NCBI RefSeq assembly: GCF_003601975.1
Contig: NZ_QZWZ01000044.1
Location: 1-47,444, forward strand
Reading direction: 5' to 3'
Source: Mesorhizobium waimense
GTDB lineage: Bacteria > Pseudomonadota > Alphaproteobacteria > Rhizobiales > Rhizobiaceae
Length of the DNA stretch: 47,444 nucleotides
The notes under the pieces were generated by a model that worked only from the letters and a program-made list of their open reading frames with translations, was not told where the DNA came from and ran no database searches. Below are positions 41,022 through 47,444 of the stretch, one piece after another. Within the stretch, counting starts at the first letter, position 1, and each line of letters begins with the position of its first letter. Both the position numbers and the translations under genes were made by a program.

Positions 41022-41573
41022 TCAGCCCTTCTTGACGTAGCCGGCGGTGACCTCATCCTTGTGCGCGGCGAAGGCTGCCAGGACCTCGGTTTTCTCGGCC
41101 TTCGGAACCTTGAAGTGGTCCAGGGTCCGTCCGAGTTCCGCTGCGACCTCATCGAATTCCGCGGGAGATATCCGCAGGTCCCGGTGCGCCTCCTCAAGGC
41201 CGAGCGGCGTCGTGCCAGGCTTGGTGGCCGTGAATTTGAAGGGTCCACCAGAAACGTCGCAGACCCATAGCGTGCGCATGAACTTGAGGCCGGGCAGCCT
41301 TTCCAGGTTCTTGGTGTGCCATTTCCGCAGCTGCGGGTTCTTGGAGTTCTGGCCGACGATGGGATTCTTCACGACGGCGTCGCTGAAGTGATCCACCACC
41401 GCTGCGATGGCGAAGACGCCACCCAGCCGTTCGTACAGACTTTTCTCAGGCGTGGATTGCTCGTCCTGCGCGTGCGCGTTCTCCGCCGACAATACAGCCG
41501 TCGTCGCGGCGGTCACTGCCAGCCCTGCGACGACGATCCGTCTTGTGAAAGAGGTCGAATCAGCCGTTTTCAT
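41022..41573 (-). CDS. Exported group 1 truncated haemoglobin
   Basis: A 183-residue protein. Residues 1-35 form a signal with a twin arginine (TRRIVVAG, Arg11-Arg12) and cleavage after AHA, so it is probably exported, possibly by Tat. The globin domain follows: SLYERLGGVFAIAAVVDHF (B helix), PIVGQNSK, and the proximal His130 in LEEAHRDLRIS. Group 1 (TrHbN-like) proteins bind O2 or NO. Export of a globin is unusual, since most act in the cytoplasm. On the minus strand GGAAT-N17-CGTT (41693-41668) lies about 95 bases upstream, one base off the stress promoter consensus. Confidence 0.88.
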   Translation of the reverse strand: MKTADSTSFTRRIVVAGLAVTAATTAVLSAENAHAQDEQSTPEKSLYERLGGVFAIAAVVDHFSDAVVKNPIVGQNSKNPQLRKWHTKNLERLPGLKFMRTLWVCDVSGGPFKFTATKPGTTPLGLEEAHRDLRISPAEFDEVAAELGRTLDHFKVPKAEKTEVLAAFAAHKDEVTAGYVKKG

Positions 41574-41907
41574 CTCTGGTTCCCTCCGAGTTGGGCCAGA
41601 ACAAGCCGCAGCCTGTCTGGCGGCTTCAATGAAGGCAGAGTCTTAATCCGCCATCGTCTGAGGAATTAACGAGCCTCCCAGCCGAATTATTCCGATTGAC
41701 GGCATTCCCACCATCAACATGCGAACCTTCGGCATGGGCGAAGATTCGTGCATGGCACCAACCGGACTATCCGAGCGGGCTGATCATTTAGACGGCGCTG
41801 ATGGGAACGATAGGCAGCGGCCAGAGTTAGCTCCATGGGCTCGCCATAACGGGACTATCAAGCCAGTCGCCCGCGACGATCCAAAGGCGAAGCTCACAGG
41901 AGTTATA

Positions 41908-42219
41908 ATGAAGAATTATCTTATCGCTGCTGCCGCCGCCGGGTTTGTTTTGGTCGCCGGTATTGGTGCGGCCGTTGCAGAGGACGTCATCGTGATTGCT
42001 CCCGAACAGCAGACCGTCATACGCGAATACGTGCACAAGCAGAAGCTTGCGTCGGTCAGCCTGCTCGGCGTGGAACTCAATGTCGGTTCGCCTCTGCCCG
42101 ACACGGTTGAACTTCATACGATCGACGTGCCCGACGTGAAATACAAGTACGTCGTCGTTCAAGATCGTACGGTGCTGGTTGACCCGGATACACGCAGGAT
42201 CGTGCAGGTCATCGACTAA
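41908..42219 (+). CDS. DUF1236 secreted protein
   Basis: A 103-residue protein with a signal peptide (MKNYLIAAAAAGFVLVAGIG, cleavage after AVA near residue 24). The mature part has the DUF1236 pattern: REYVHKQK, then VGSPLPDTVELHTI, VPDVKYKYVVVQDRTVLVDP. CAGGAG precedes the ATG. DUF1236 proteins are common small periplasmic proteins in Rhizobiales, with unknown role. In the 334-base upstream gap, GGAAC-N16-AGTT at 41804-41828 is an imperfect EcfG-like site; no other gene is seen there. Confidence 0.88.
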   Translation: MKNYLIAAAAAGFVLVAGIGAAVAEDVIVIAPEQQTVIREYVHKQKLASVSLLGVELNVGSPLPDTVELHTIDVPDVKYKYVVVQDRTVLVDPDTRRIVQVID

Positions 42220-42270
42220 CCATGCCGCGAATGGAACAAACGCCTCGGTGACGTGTTGATAGACACATCG

Positions 42271-42336
42271 AACACCCCGAGCGTTTGGTGTTTAAAGAGC
42301 CCGCTTCCAAAGTCCCCTCTGGCAAGCGGGTTTTTT
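42271..42336 (+). terminator. Double hairpin terminator after DUF1236 gene
   Basis: A first stem AACACC/GGTGTT (42271-42276 and 42287-42292) is followed by CCCGCTT (42300-42306) with AAGCGGG (42324-42330) and a TTTTTT tract at 42331-42336. Confidence 0.8.
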
Positions 42337-42379
42337 GCGCCTTCTGCCTTCGATGGTCCTCGCCGGGACGCCACAGCAT

Positions 42380-42865
42380 CTACTGAAACGCCTGCCGTCC
42401 GGAGATGGCCTCGATCCTGATCCGATAGAACAGATGGCTGCCCGAAACGGCCGGCGTTGCGCCGCCCAGATTCAGGGCGCCGGGTTCCCACCAGTTGGCA
42501 TGCTTCTGCAGCAGCGACCAGGCGAACTCCCGGTCATGCTTCGACTCGGGAAGCGGCTGGTCGACGGCGGGAATCGTGTTGTCGACCTCCGGCGCCTTCG
42601 GCAAGTCCTCGAACAGGCCATCGACGACGACGCTCTTCCAGCCGTCGCCGGCGACATCGTCGACCTGCAGGCAGACATGCGGGTTCTTCCGCATCCATTC
42701 GACCTTCTTGCCGGGCAGAGAGAAGCTGAAAATGGCGTTGTCGCCGAAGGCAAAGTGGATCGGCACCACGTAAGGCCGGTTGTCCCTGACGCAGGCCAGG
42801 CGGCCAAGCCTGGTCGACTTCAACAGGGCAACGCATTCCGGCCGCGTCATCTCCTTGATGTTCAT
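42380..42865 (-). CDS. Pyridoxamine 5'-phosphate oxidase-family flavin protein
   Basis: A 161-residue split-barrel protein of the PNPOx-like/NimA type: ECVALLKSTRLGRLACVRDN and PYVVPIHFAFGDNAIFSFSL are the typical N-terminal strands that bind FMN, and HVCLQVDD forms the next strand. The start is the ATG at 42865 (MNIKEMTRPE). The family includes F420- or FMN-dependent reductases and nitroimidazole resistance proteins. It is often found in stress or anaerobic regulons, but nothing here fixes a substrate. Confidence 0.85.
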   Translation of the reverse strand: MNIKEMTRPECVALLKSTRLGRLACVRDNRPYVVPIHFAFGDNAIFSFSLPGKKVEWMRKNPHVCLQVDDVAGDGWKSVVVDGLFEDLPKAPEVDNTIPAVDQPLPESKHDREFAWSLLQKHANWWEPGALNLGGATPAVSGSHLFYRIRIEAISGRQAFQ

Positions 42866-42923
42866 TGCGATTGTTCTTTCCGTTGGTGTTCGTTTGCGTT
42901 GATGGTCAGGCTGACCTTCGGGA

Positions 42924-43172
42924 TCATTGTCCCAGATCGATGCGCCGGATGGCCTGCACCGCCTCTGCTTCGGCAACACCGATCAGCGCGCCGATAGCCT
43001 GGATCGCCTCGATCTGGCCGCGGGCCGCCACCGTCTTTGCGCAGGCCATGCAGGTCGTCGCGAATTTCGCAGAGCGTGGTTCGGACAGTGAGGGGCATTG
43101 GGCCGCCTTCCTGCGACACAACAGGCTCAGATGATGATAGGTTCCGCCAGGGCAGAAGGCGCAGGGCAACAA
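42924..43172 (-). CDS. Possible small CDS or decayed gene
   Basis: In this frame the C-terminal 55 residues (SAKFATTCMACAKTVAARGQ, IEAIQAIGALIGVAEAEAVQ) read like a genuine helical protein with a CMAC cysteine pair, but no convincing start codon or ribosome-binding site is present: the frame opens at a TTG. An ATG at 43099 in a neighbouring frame is preceded by GGCGGCC only. It may be a truncated gene or a chance frame. Confidence 0.3.
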   Translation of the reverse strand: MLPCAFCPGGTYHHLSLLCRRKAAQCPSLSEPRSAKFATTCMACAKTVAARGQIEAIQAIGALIGVAEAEAVQAIRRIDLGQ

Positions 43173-43286
43173 CCGCGCCTACCCGCAGGACCATCGGGCT
43201 CAGCAGCGGTCGCCAGTTTACAATAGAAAATCATTTTCTCATTCGATAATTTCTGAAAATATCATGCTCTGCTTTCAAAAGTATTT

Positions 43287-43311
43287 GGAACTCTTTTGCA
43301 AACGACCCGTT
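43287..43311 (+). promoter_or_regulatory. EcfG promoter GGAAC-N16-CGTT
   Basis: GGAAC at 43287-43291 and CGTT at 43308-43311, spacer 16, 49 bases before the start of the secreted protein gene at 43361. An AT-rich palindrome GAAAATCATTTTC at 43226-43238 lies further upstream and could be a second regulator site. Confidence 0.8.
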
Positions 43312-43360
43312 CCTCCCTTGGTCGCTTTGACGATCTGAAATGCAACAAGAGGAATTGATC

Positions 43361-43654
43361 ATGAACATCAAGATGCTTTGCATGGGCGCGATGGCGCTTA
43401 CGATGATGAGCGGCGCAGCCCTTGCGGGCGGCAGCACCGGAACCTCGGCGCTCGACGATCCGGCGAAGATGACGCCCTTCTTCACCGATGCCGGCATGAA
43501 GACTATGAAGCCGGCGGAAGAATTCAAGGTCGCGTGGTTGGCGATGAAGGAAGAGGACCGCGCCGGCATGACGAAGGAATGCGGCGACGAGGCCATTGCC
43601 AAGGCGCACGACGATTTCTGCAAGATGACCAAGCAGCTCGGCGGCGCCAACTAA
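43361..43654 (+). CDS. Small secreted protein, paralogue of the 25279 gene
   Basis: A 97-residue protein with a Sec signal (NIKMLCMGAMALTMMSGAAL, cleavage after LAG near residue 23). The mature sequence repeats the family pattern KMTPFFTDAGMKTMKP, GMTKECGDEAIAKAHDDFC, KMTKQLGGAN. It differs from the 25279 paralogue by a six-residue insertion after the signal (GGSTGTSAL). AGAGGA precedes the ATG at 43361. Both copies have EcfG-type promoters and related ATGGCGG terminators, so whole transcription units were duplicated. Confidence 0.88.
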   Translation: MNIKMLCMGAMALTMMSGAALAGGSTGTSALDDPAKMTPFFTDAGMKTMKPAEEFKVAWLAMKEEDRAGMTKECGDEAIAKAHDDFCKMTKQLGGAN

Positions 43655-43680
43655 GCGCAGCCAGTTCGGTACAGTCGAAT

Positions 43681-43708
43681 ATGGCGGGCAGCGATGTCCG
43701 CCATTTTT
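43681..43708 (+). terminator. Rho-independent terminator after the 43361 gene
   Basis: ATGGCGG (43681-43687) and CCGCCAT (43698-43704) form the stem, followed by a TTTTT tract. Confidence 0.85.
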
Positions 43709-43748
43709 CTGGGAGCGGAGCGCACCCGGCCCGGGCGCCCTGCTCCAG

Positions 43749-44297
43749 CTACTTAACCGGGATCATGAGATGTGCGTAGGGCGTGCCCGCCCACATCACA
43801 TAGGGCCTGGACGTGTCAGGCTTGGGGTCCGCCGGATAGCCCTGCATCATGTCCATGGCGTTGACGATCATCACATGCGGGCCGGTCTCTATCCAATTGT
43901 TGCCTTCCTCGGGCTTCGTCGCAAAAGGATCGGTGTTGCTGCCGTCGCTGCCGCCGGACAGCATGTACATGAAGCCGACCTTGCCCTTGGGTGGTTCCTT
44001 CTTTTCCATCCAGGCCATTGCCCATTCCATCGAGTTGGCATCGCCACACATTGGATCCGGGCCAGGCGTGGCCGGGTGATCCGGCATGCACCAGAAGCCG
44101 TTCTTGCCCTCGCGCAGCGTGCGCATCGCGCCCTTCTCATCCATGGCGTGGATCGCAGCGCCGCTTGCCACGGCGAGGGGTGCGGCTGATTCAGCGCTCT
44201 TGATCATCGCAGTGTCATCGGCGGCTGCGCCTTGCATCGCAAACAAACTGCTCGCCGCCAAAAGGGCAGCGACCGTCAGAAGCCGTTTCATGGCCAT
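43749..44297 (-). CDS. Secreted hypothetical protein
   Basis: A 182-residue protein with a signal peptide (MKRLLTVAALLAASSLFAMQ, cleavage after GAAA). The mature part contains GKNGFWCMPDHPATPGPDPM, CGDANSMEWAMAWMEKKEPP and VMIVNAMDMMQGYPADPKPD: Met/Trp/Pro-rich with two Cys. A methionine at codon 3 (44291) may be the start. It resembles small conserved periplasmic proteins of Rhizobiales without known role. The Met content could hint at metal binding, but this is speculation. Confidence 0.75.
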   Translation of the reverse strand: MAMKRLLTVAALLAASSLFAMQGAAADDTAMIKSAESAAPLAVASGAAIHAMDEKGAMRTLREGKNGFWCMPDHPATPGPDPMCGDANSMEWAMAWMEKKEPPKGKVGFMYMLSGGSDGSNTDPFATKPEEGNNWIETGPHVMIVNAMDMMQGYPADPKPDTSRPYVMWAGTPYAHLMIPVK

Positions 44298-44486
44298 TCT
44301 CCGGTTTGAGTTGATCTTGTTGCATGAATGTCGGACGCACGGCGTTCCAGAGCCGTTTGTCGGTGATCAAATCCTAGCAGATCGCACGCATCCGGTGCTT
44401 TAGCATCGCCTAATATTAAGCGGACTATATATCGTCTCAACTCGGGCCGTGCACCACGCTCGGCTGCCTGGGGGCGCGGTCGTGGA

Positions 44487-44840
44487 TCAGTCGACCCTAA
44501 CGACAAAATGCTTGGTCACCGGCTCGATGATCTTCCAGGTGCCCTTGAAATCGGCTTCGACGACGAAGGCATCGCCAGGCCCAACCTCGACCGGCGCGCC
44601 GCCGTCGGCCGTGATGATGATGCGGCCGGCAATCATGTGCACGAACTCATAGTCCGTATAGGTCGCATGATAGGTGCCTGGCGTCGCCTGCCAGGTGCCG
44701 GACATCACCTTGCCGTCGGCAGTGGTGTGCTGCACGGCGGTCTTCATCGTCGGCTTGCCCTCGACCACCACCCAGCCCGCGAGGTCGCCGGCCTCGGCAT
44801 TGTCGACGGCGCCGAATTTGAGGATGGTGGTGTCGGTCAT
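44487..44840 (-). CDS. Cupin-domain protein
   Basis: A 117-residue single cupin. The two conserved cupin strands are visible: GTYHATYTDYEFVHMIAGRI (motif 1, His and Glu ligands) and APVEVGPGDAFVVEADFKGT (motif 2), followed by KHFVVRVD. The ATG at 44840 is preceded by CGGAGC. It resembles the Cupin_3 group of ethanolamine utilisation and ureidoglycine-aminohydrolase-like proteins. The substrate is unknown. The 364-base region to the next gene contains only a palindromic repeat. Confidence 0.85.
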   Translation of the reverse strand: MTDTTILKFGAVDNAEAGDLAGWVVVEGKPTMKTAVQHTTADGKVMSGTWQATPGTYHATYTDYEFVHMIAGRIIITADGGAPVEVGPGDAFVVEADFKGTWKIIEPVTKHFVVRVD

Positions 44841-44960
44841 GGTCGGGCTCCGTTTGAACGCTGCCGGATTGGCTGGCTGGGTGATAGCCGATGCGGTGAG
44901 CGCCGGCAACGCGGGGGCCGACTGCAAATGTCGGAGATTGCGAAAGCGGTGGGAGAGCGT

Positions 44961-44986
44961 CCTTCTCCCCGTGAACGGGGAGAAGG
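44961..44986. repeat. Perfect palindrome CCTTCTCCCCGT/ACGGGGAGAAGG
   Basis: Two exactly complementary 12-base arms (44961-44972 and 44975-44986) with a 2-base centre, in the gap between the cupin and acyltransferase genes. It is the same CCTTCTCC-type element as at 10908-10940. Confidence 0.7.
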
Positions 44987-45204
44987 GAGCTACCCTCCGC
45001 TTATGTTGCACTGCGTTAAATATGTTGCATTGCGGTATCGGGCCATAGGCGCGAGTCTTTGACACGGGCGGGCTGTCAACGGCTGTGGTGCCGCGCGTTC
45101 GATGCGCGCGGAGGCGCTGCAGCACGTGTGATCCCCGGCGAGCTGTCTCTCGCCGGTGCGGACCATCGGTTCGGGGTCATGCACCAACACGAGGTCTAAC
45201 AATC

Positions 45205-47181
45205 GTGTCAGCATCGTTCCGGCCTGATATCGAAGGCTTGCGCGCCGTGGCGGTGGCGGGCGTGATCGCCTTTCACTTCGGGCTTACGTCGCTCCCCGGC
45301 GGCTTCACCGGCGTCGACATCTTCTTCGTCATCTCCGGCTATCTGATCACAAAACATTTGCTCACCGAGATCACCGAGACCGGGCGGCTGAATCTCTGGC
45401 GCTTCTATGCGCGCCGCGCCCGGCGGCTCTTGCCGGCGTCGCTGTTCGTCATCCTCGCCACGCTGGTGGCCGGCGCCTTCGTGCTGTCGCCGGAGGAGCA
45501 GTCGCTCTATTCCAAGGGCGCCATGTTCGCCTCGGCCTATATGATCAATCTGTGGCTGATCCGCTGGTCGTTCGATTATTTCGCGGCGGATGCGACCAGC
45601 AACCCGTTCATCCATTTCTGGTCGCTGTCGGTGGAGGAGCAGTTTTATCTGGCCTGGCCGGCGCTGCTGATGCTGGCGGCGTGGCTCGCCCCCGGCAAGC
45701 GCGCGGCGATGCTGGTGATCGGCCTTGTCGGCCTCGTCTCTTTCGCCGTCTGCGCCTGGCTGACCACGGTGGCGCAGCCCTGGGCGTTCTATTTCTCGCC
45801 GCTGCGCGCCTGGGAGTTCGCCGCCGGCGGTCTCGCAACCATGGTGCCGGCACGTTTCTGGCGCGAGCGCCCGCAGCTCGGCGCGCCGCTGGCGTGGCTG
45901 GGTCTGGCGCTGATAGCGGGCGCCTATCTCAGCTTCACCGAGGAAGCGCCCTTCCCCGGCTTCATGGCGTTGGCGCCGGTGGCCGGCACGGTGATGCTGC
46001 TGCTGGCGGGTGCCGCCAATGCCGAGCTGCGCGCCAACAGCGGCCCGAGCGCTGCACTGGCGCTGCCGCCGCTGCAATGGGTCGGCAAGCTGTCCTATTC
46101 GCTCTATCTCTGGCACTGGCCTGTGATCGTCTATGCAGCGATGCTGGTGCCCGATCTGACGCCGCTGCAGCGCGTCGGCTGCATGGCGCTGACCTTGGCG
46201 CTGTCCCTCTTCACCTATCATGTCATCGAGAACCCGATCCGCCGCAATGGATGGCTTATGGCCAATGCGGCGCGGGCGCTGGTGCCGGCCGTCCTCCTGA
46301 CCGGCACCGGCGTCGCAGCCGCTTATGCCAATGCGCGGCTCGCCGTCAGCGATCTTGACCCGGTGCAGCGCAGCATCGCCGAGAGTGCGGCGCGCCCCTC
46401 CACCGCGCGCGCCAAGGTCGGCTGCGTGCTCGACTACGAAACGGTGACGCCAAAGCCCTGCGAGTTCGGCGACAAGGCCGCGCCGCGCACGATCGCGCTG
46501 TTCGGCGATTCGCATGCCGACCACTGGTCGACGCCGCTAATCGCGGCGGCCAGGAAGAACGACACCAAGGTGGTCACCTGGCTCAAATCGTCCTGCCGGG
46601 CCTCGCAGCTGACGGTGTGGGTGACCAAGCTGAAGCGCGACTACACCGAGTGCGATCAATGGCGCGCGCAGTCGATCAAGGAGATCATCGCGGCGCGGCC
46701 GAGCCTGGTGGTGATTTCGGAGATCGCGCTGGCGAGTTCGCGCAAGATGTCGCCCGACGCCCAGATCCCGGCCGACCAGGACGCTCGGTGGCGCGATGGC
46801 CTGCGGGCGACGCTGTCAGCGTTCACGCAGGCCGGGCTGAAAGTCGCCTTCATCCGCGACGTGCCGTTCAACGAAGAGCATGTCGACACCTGCGTGGCCA
46901 GAGCGCTGTGGCGGGGCGAAGCGCCCTCGCTCTGCGACCAGAAGCGGACCGACGCCGCCAACGACGCGGCGGCCGCGGTGGAGCGCGACATCGTACGCTC
47001 GGTGCCCAACGCCAGCTACATCGACATGACCGACCAGTTCTGCGACGCCACCATTTGCCATGTGTTCATCAACGGCAAGATCGCCTACCGCGACCGGCAC
47101 CATCTCGCGACGTCGTTCGCGGAATCGCTGGAGCCGGAGGTGGAGAAGGCGGTGTTCAGGCAGGTGGTGGCGCAGAGGTAG
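45205..47181 (+). CDS. OafA/YrhL-type acyltransferase with SGNH domain
   Basis: A 658-residue protein with a GTG start, GAGGT at 45191-45195. The N-terminal ~370 residues are the acyltransferase-3 domain: RPDIEGLRAVAV, with catalytic His in IAFHFG, FFVISGYLITKHLL, FWSLSVEEQFYLAWPA, and about ten membrane helices. The C-terminal ~220 residues are a periplasmic SGNH domain with IALFGDSHADHWS (Ser nucleophile block) and DRHHLAT near the end (block with His). This architecture O-acetylates surface polysaccharides such as LPS O-antigen, exopolysaccharide or Nod-type glycans. It stands alone, so the glycan is unknown. Confidence 0.92.
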   Translation: MSASFRPDIEGLRAVAVAGVIAFHFGLTSLPGGFTGVDIFFVISGYLITKHLLTEITETGRLNLWRFYARRARRLLPASLFVILATLVAGAFVLSPEEQSLYSKGAMFASAYMINLWLIRWSFDYFAADATSNPFIHFWSLSVEEQFYLAWPALLMLAAWLAPGKRAAMLVIGLVGLVSFAVCAWLTTVAQPWAFYFSPLRAWEFAAGGLATMVPARFWRERPQLGAPLAWLGLALIAGAYLSFTEEAPFPGFMALAPVAGTVMLLLAGAANAELRANSGPSAALALPPLQWVGKLSYSLYLWHWPVIVYAAMLVPDLTPLQRVGCMALTLALSLFTYHVIENPIRRNGWLMANAARALVPAVLLTGTGVAAAYANARLAVSDLDPVQRSIAESAARPSTARAKVGCVLDYETVTPKPCEFGDKAAPRTIALFGDSHADHWSTPLIAAARKNDTKVVTWLKSSCRASQLTVWVTKLKRDYTECDQWRAQSIKEIIAARPSLVVISEIALASSRKMSPDAQIPADQDARWRDGLRATLSAFTQAGLKVAFIRDVPFNEEHVDTCVARALWRGEAPSLCDQKRTDAANDAAAAVERDIVRSVPNASYIDMTDQFCDATICHVFINGKIAYRDRHHLATSFAESLEPEVEKAVFRQVVAQR

Positions 47182-47286
47182 GGGCTTCCTATCCGGACAC
47201 GGGGGCGATGCCTCAGCGCTCCCAGTCCTTGGGTCGCGCGACATATGGCCGTGACGGAAGTCTTCGCGGGCGCTCCGTCAGGTCAC

Positions 47287-47444
47287 TCAACGCTCCATTT
47301 CCAGCTCGGCCTCCAGACTCTCGATGTCGCGGAAGATCGACGCGACAGCCAGCGTCCGCCCTTCGCGCTTGAAGCGCAGGAGACAATCCTTGGCAACAAC
47401 GTCACCATCGACCGCGATCTCGTCCCATTGCTCGGCATGGCCGA
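47287..47444 (-). CDS. FAD-dependent pyridine nucleotide-disulfide oxidoreductase, C-terminal part
   Basis: The window ends inside this gene. The last 52 codons (QWDEIAVDGDVVAKDCLLRF, then REGRTLAVASIFRDIESLEA and a stop at 47287) match the C-terminal dimerisation domain of apoptosis-inducing-factor/ferredoxin-reductase-type FAD oxidoreductases, which ends in TLAVASxxRDxxSLEAE. The active-site and FAD regions lie beyond the window. It converges with the acyltransferase gene. Confidence 0.75.
   Translation of the reverse strand, partial: GHAEQWDEIAVDGDVVAKDCLLRFKREGRTLAVASIFRDIESLEAELEMER

Noticed and set aside
42235..42260. GGAAC-N16-TGTT after the DUF1236 gene
   Set aside because: The -10 box is off by one base and no gene follows before the double terminator.
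43231..43650. Minus-strand frames opposite the 43361 secreted protein (and equivalently 25062-25706)
   Set aside because: They are antisense images of the two paralogous secreted proteins and resemble each other only because the sense genes do.
45208..46524. Open frame of 438 codons antisense to the acyltransferase
   Set aside because: Composition is Arg/Gln/His-rich without domains, fully explained by the GC bias of the sense gene.
1..47444. tRNA, rRNA, CRISPR array, transposase, integrase and attachment sites
   Set aside because: None could be supported on either strand by reading; the repeats present are short intergenic palindromes, not direct-repeat arrays or insertion sequence ends.

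Overview
The window reads as chromosomal DNA from a GC-rich alphaproteobacterium of the Hyphomicrobiales, most probably a Mesorhizobium or close relative. The support is the gene families (BA14K, DUF1236, HWE/HisKA_2 histidine kinases, FATGUY-like receivers), several classes of short palindromic intergenic repeats known from rhizobia, and promoters of the alphaproteobacterial general stress sigma factor EcfG. I see no rRNA, tRNA, CRISPR array, transposase or phage genes. Layout: 0-10 kb is a mosaic of small catabolic and stress-type genes (AraC regulator, two unknown small proteins, VOC dioxygenase-like protein plus sulfotransferase, methyltransferase, beta-propeller, DUF899 with a divergent TPR/HTH regulator, SRPBCC, ABM monooxygenase-like, a decayed methyltransferase). 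10-16 kb holds a Tat-signal peptide protein, a decayed second copy of a tetR gene, a large BTAD/hydrolase/cyclase-like fusion regulator, an aldo/keto reductase and the intact tetR with a perfect 20-bp palindromic operator. 16-20 kb is a PaoABC-type molybdenum aldehyde oxidoreductase operon. 20-22 kb is a slipin/NfeD pair bracketed by two copies of one repeat. 22.7-24.8 kb is a TadE/TadE/TadG operon. 26.4-32.3 kb is a tightly coupled six-gene membrane lipid operon that corresponds gene for gene to E. coli ynbA, ynbC, ynbD and ynbB, with plsC and a small membrane protein added. A 32-residue lasso-leader-type RiPP precursor is transcribed divergently from it. 33.8-35.8 kb is an AI-2E family exporter. 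The 36-44 kb region is the most coherent part. It carries two blue-light/PAS-type HWE or HisKA_2 kinases, a single-domain receiver paired with one of them (a LovK/LovR-like arrangement in which the LOV cysteine is replaced by Phe), and five perfect GGAAC-N16-CGTT promoters. These promoters sit in front of small envelope genes: a 30-residue and a 24-residue membrane peptide, an Ala/Pro-rich membrane protein, a BA14K protein and a small secreted protein that has a paralogue at 25.3 kb. This looks like a local general-stress-response island rich in micropeptides, although phyR, nepR and ecfG themselves are not in the window. The right end has an exported truncated haemoglobin, DUF1236, a flavin-type PNPOx protein, a secreted protein, a cupin, an OafA-type acyltransferase and the C-terminus of an FAD oxidoreductase. 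Coordinates of starts were chosen from visible ribosome-binding sites; family names come from recognition of motifs, not from searches.
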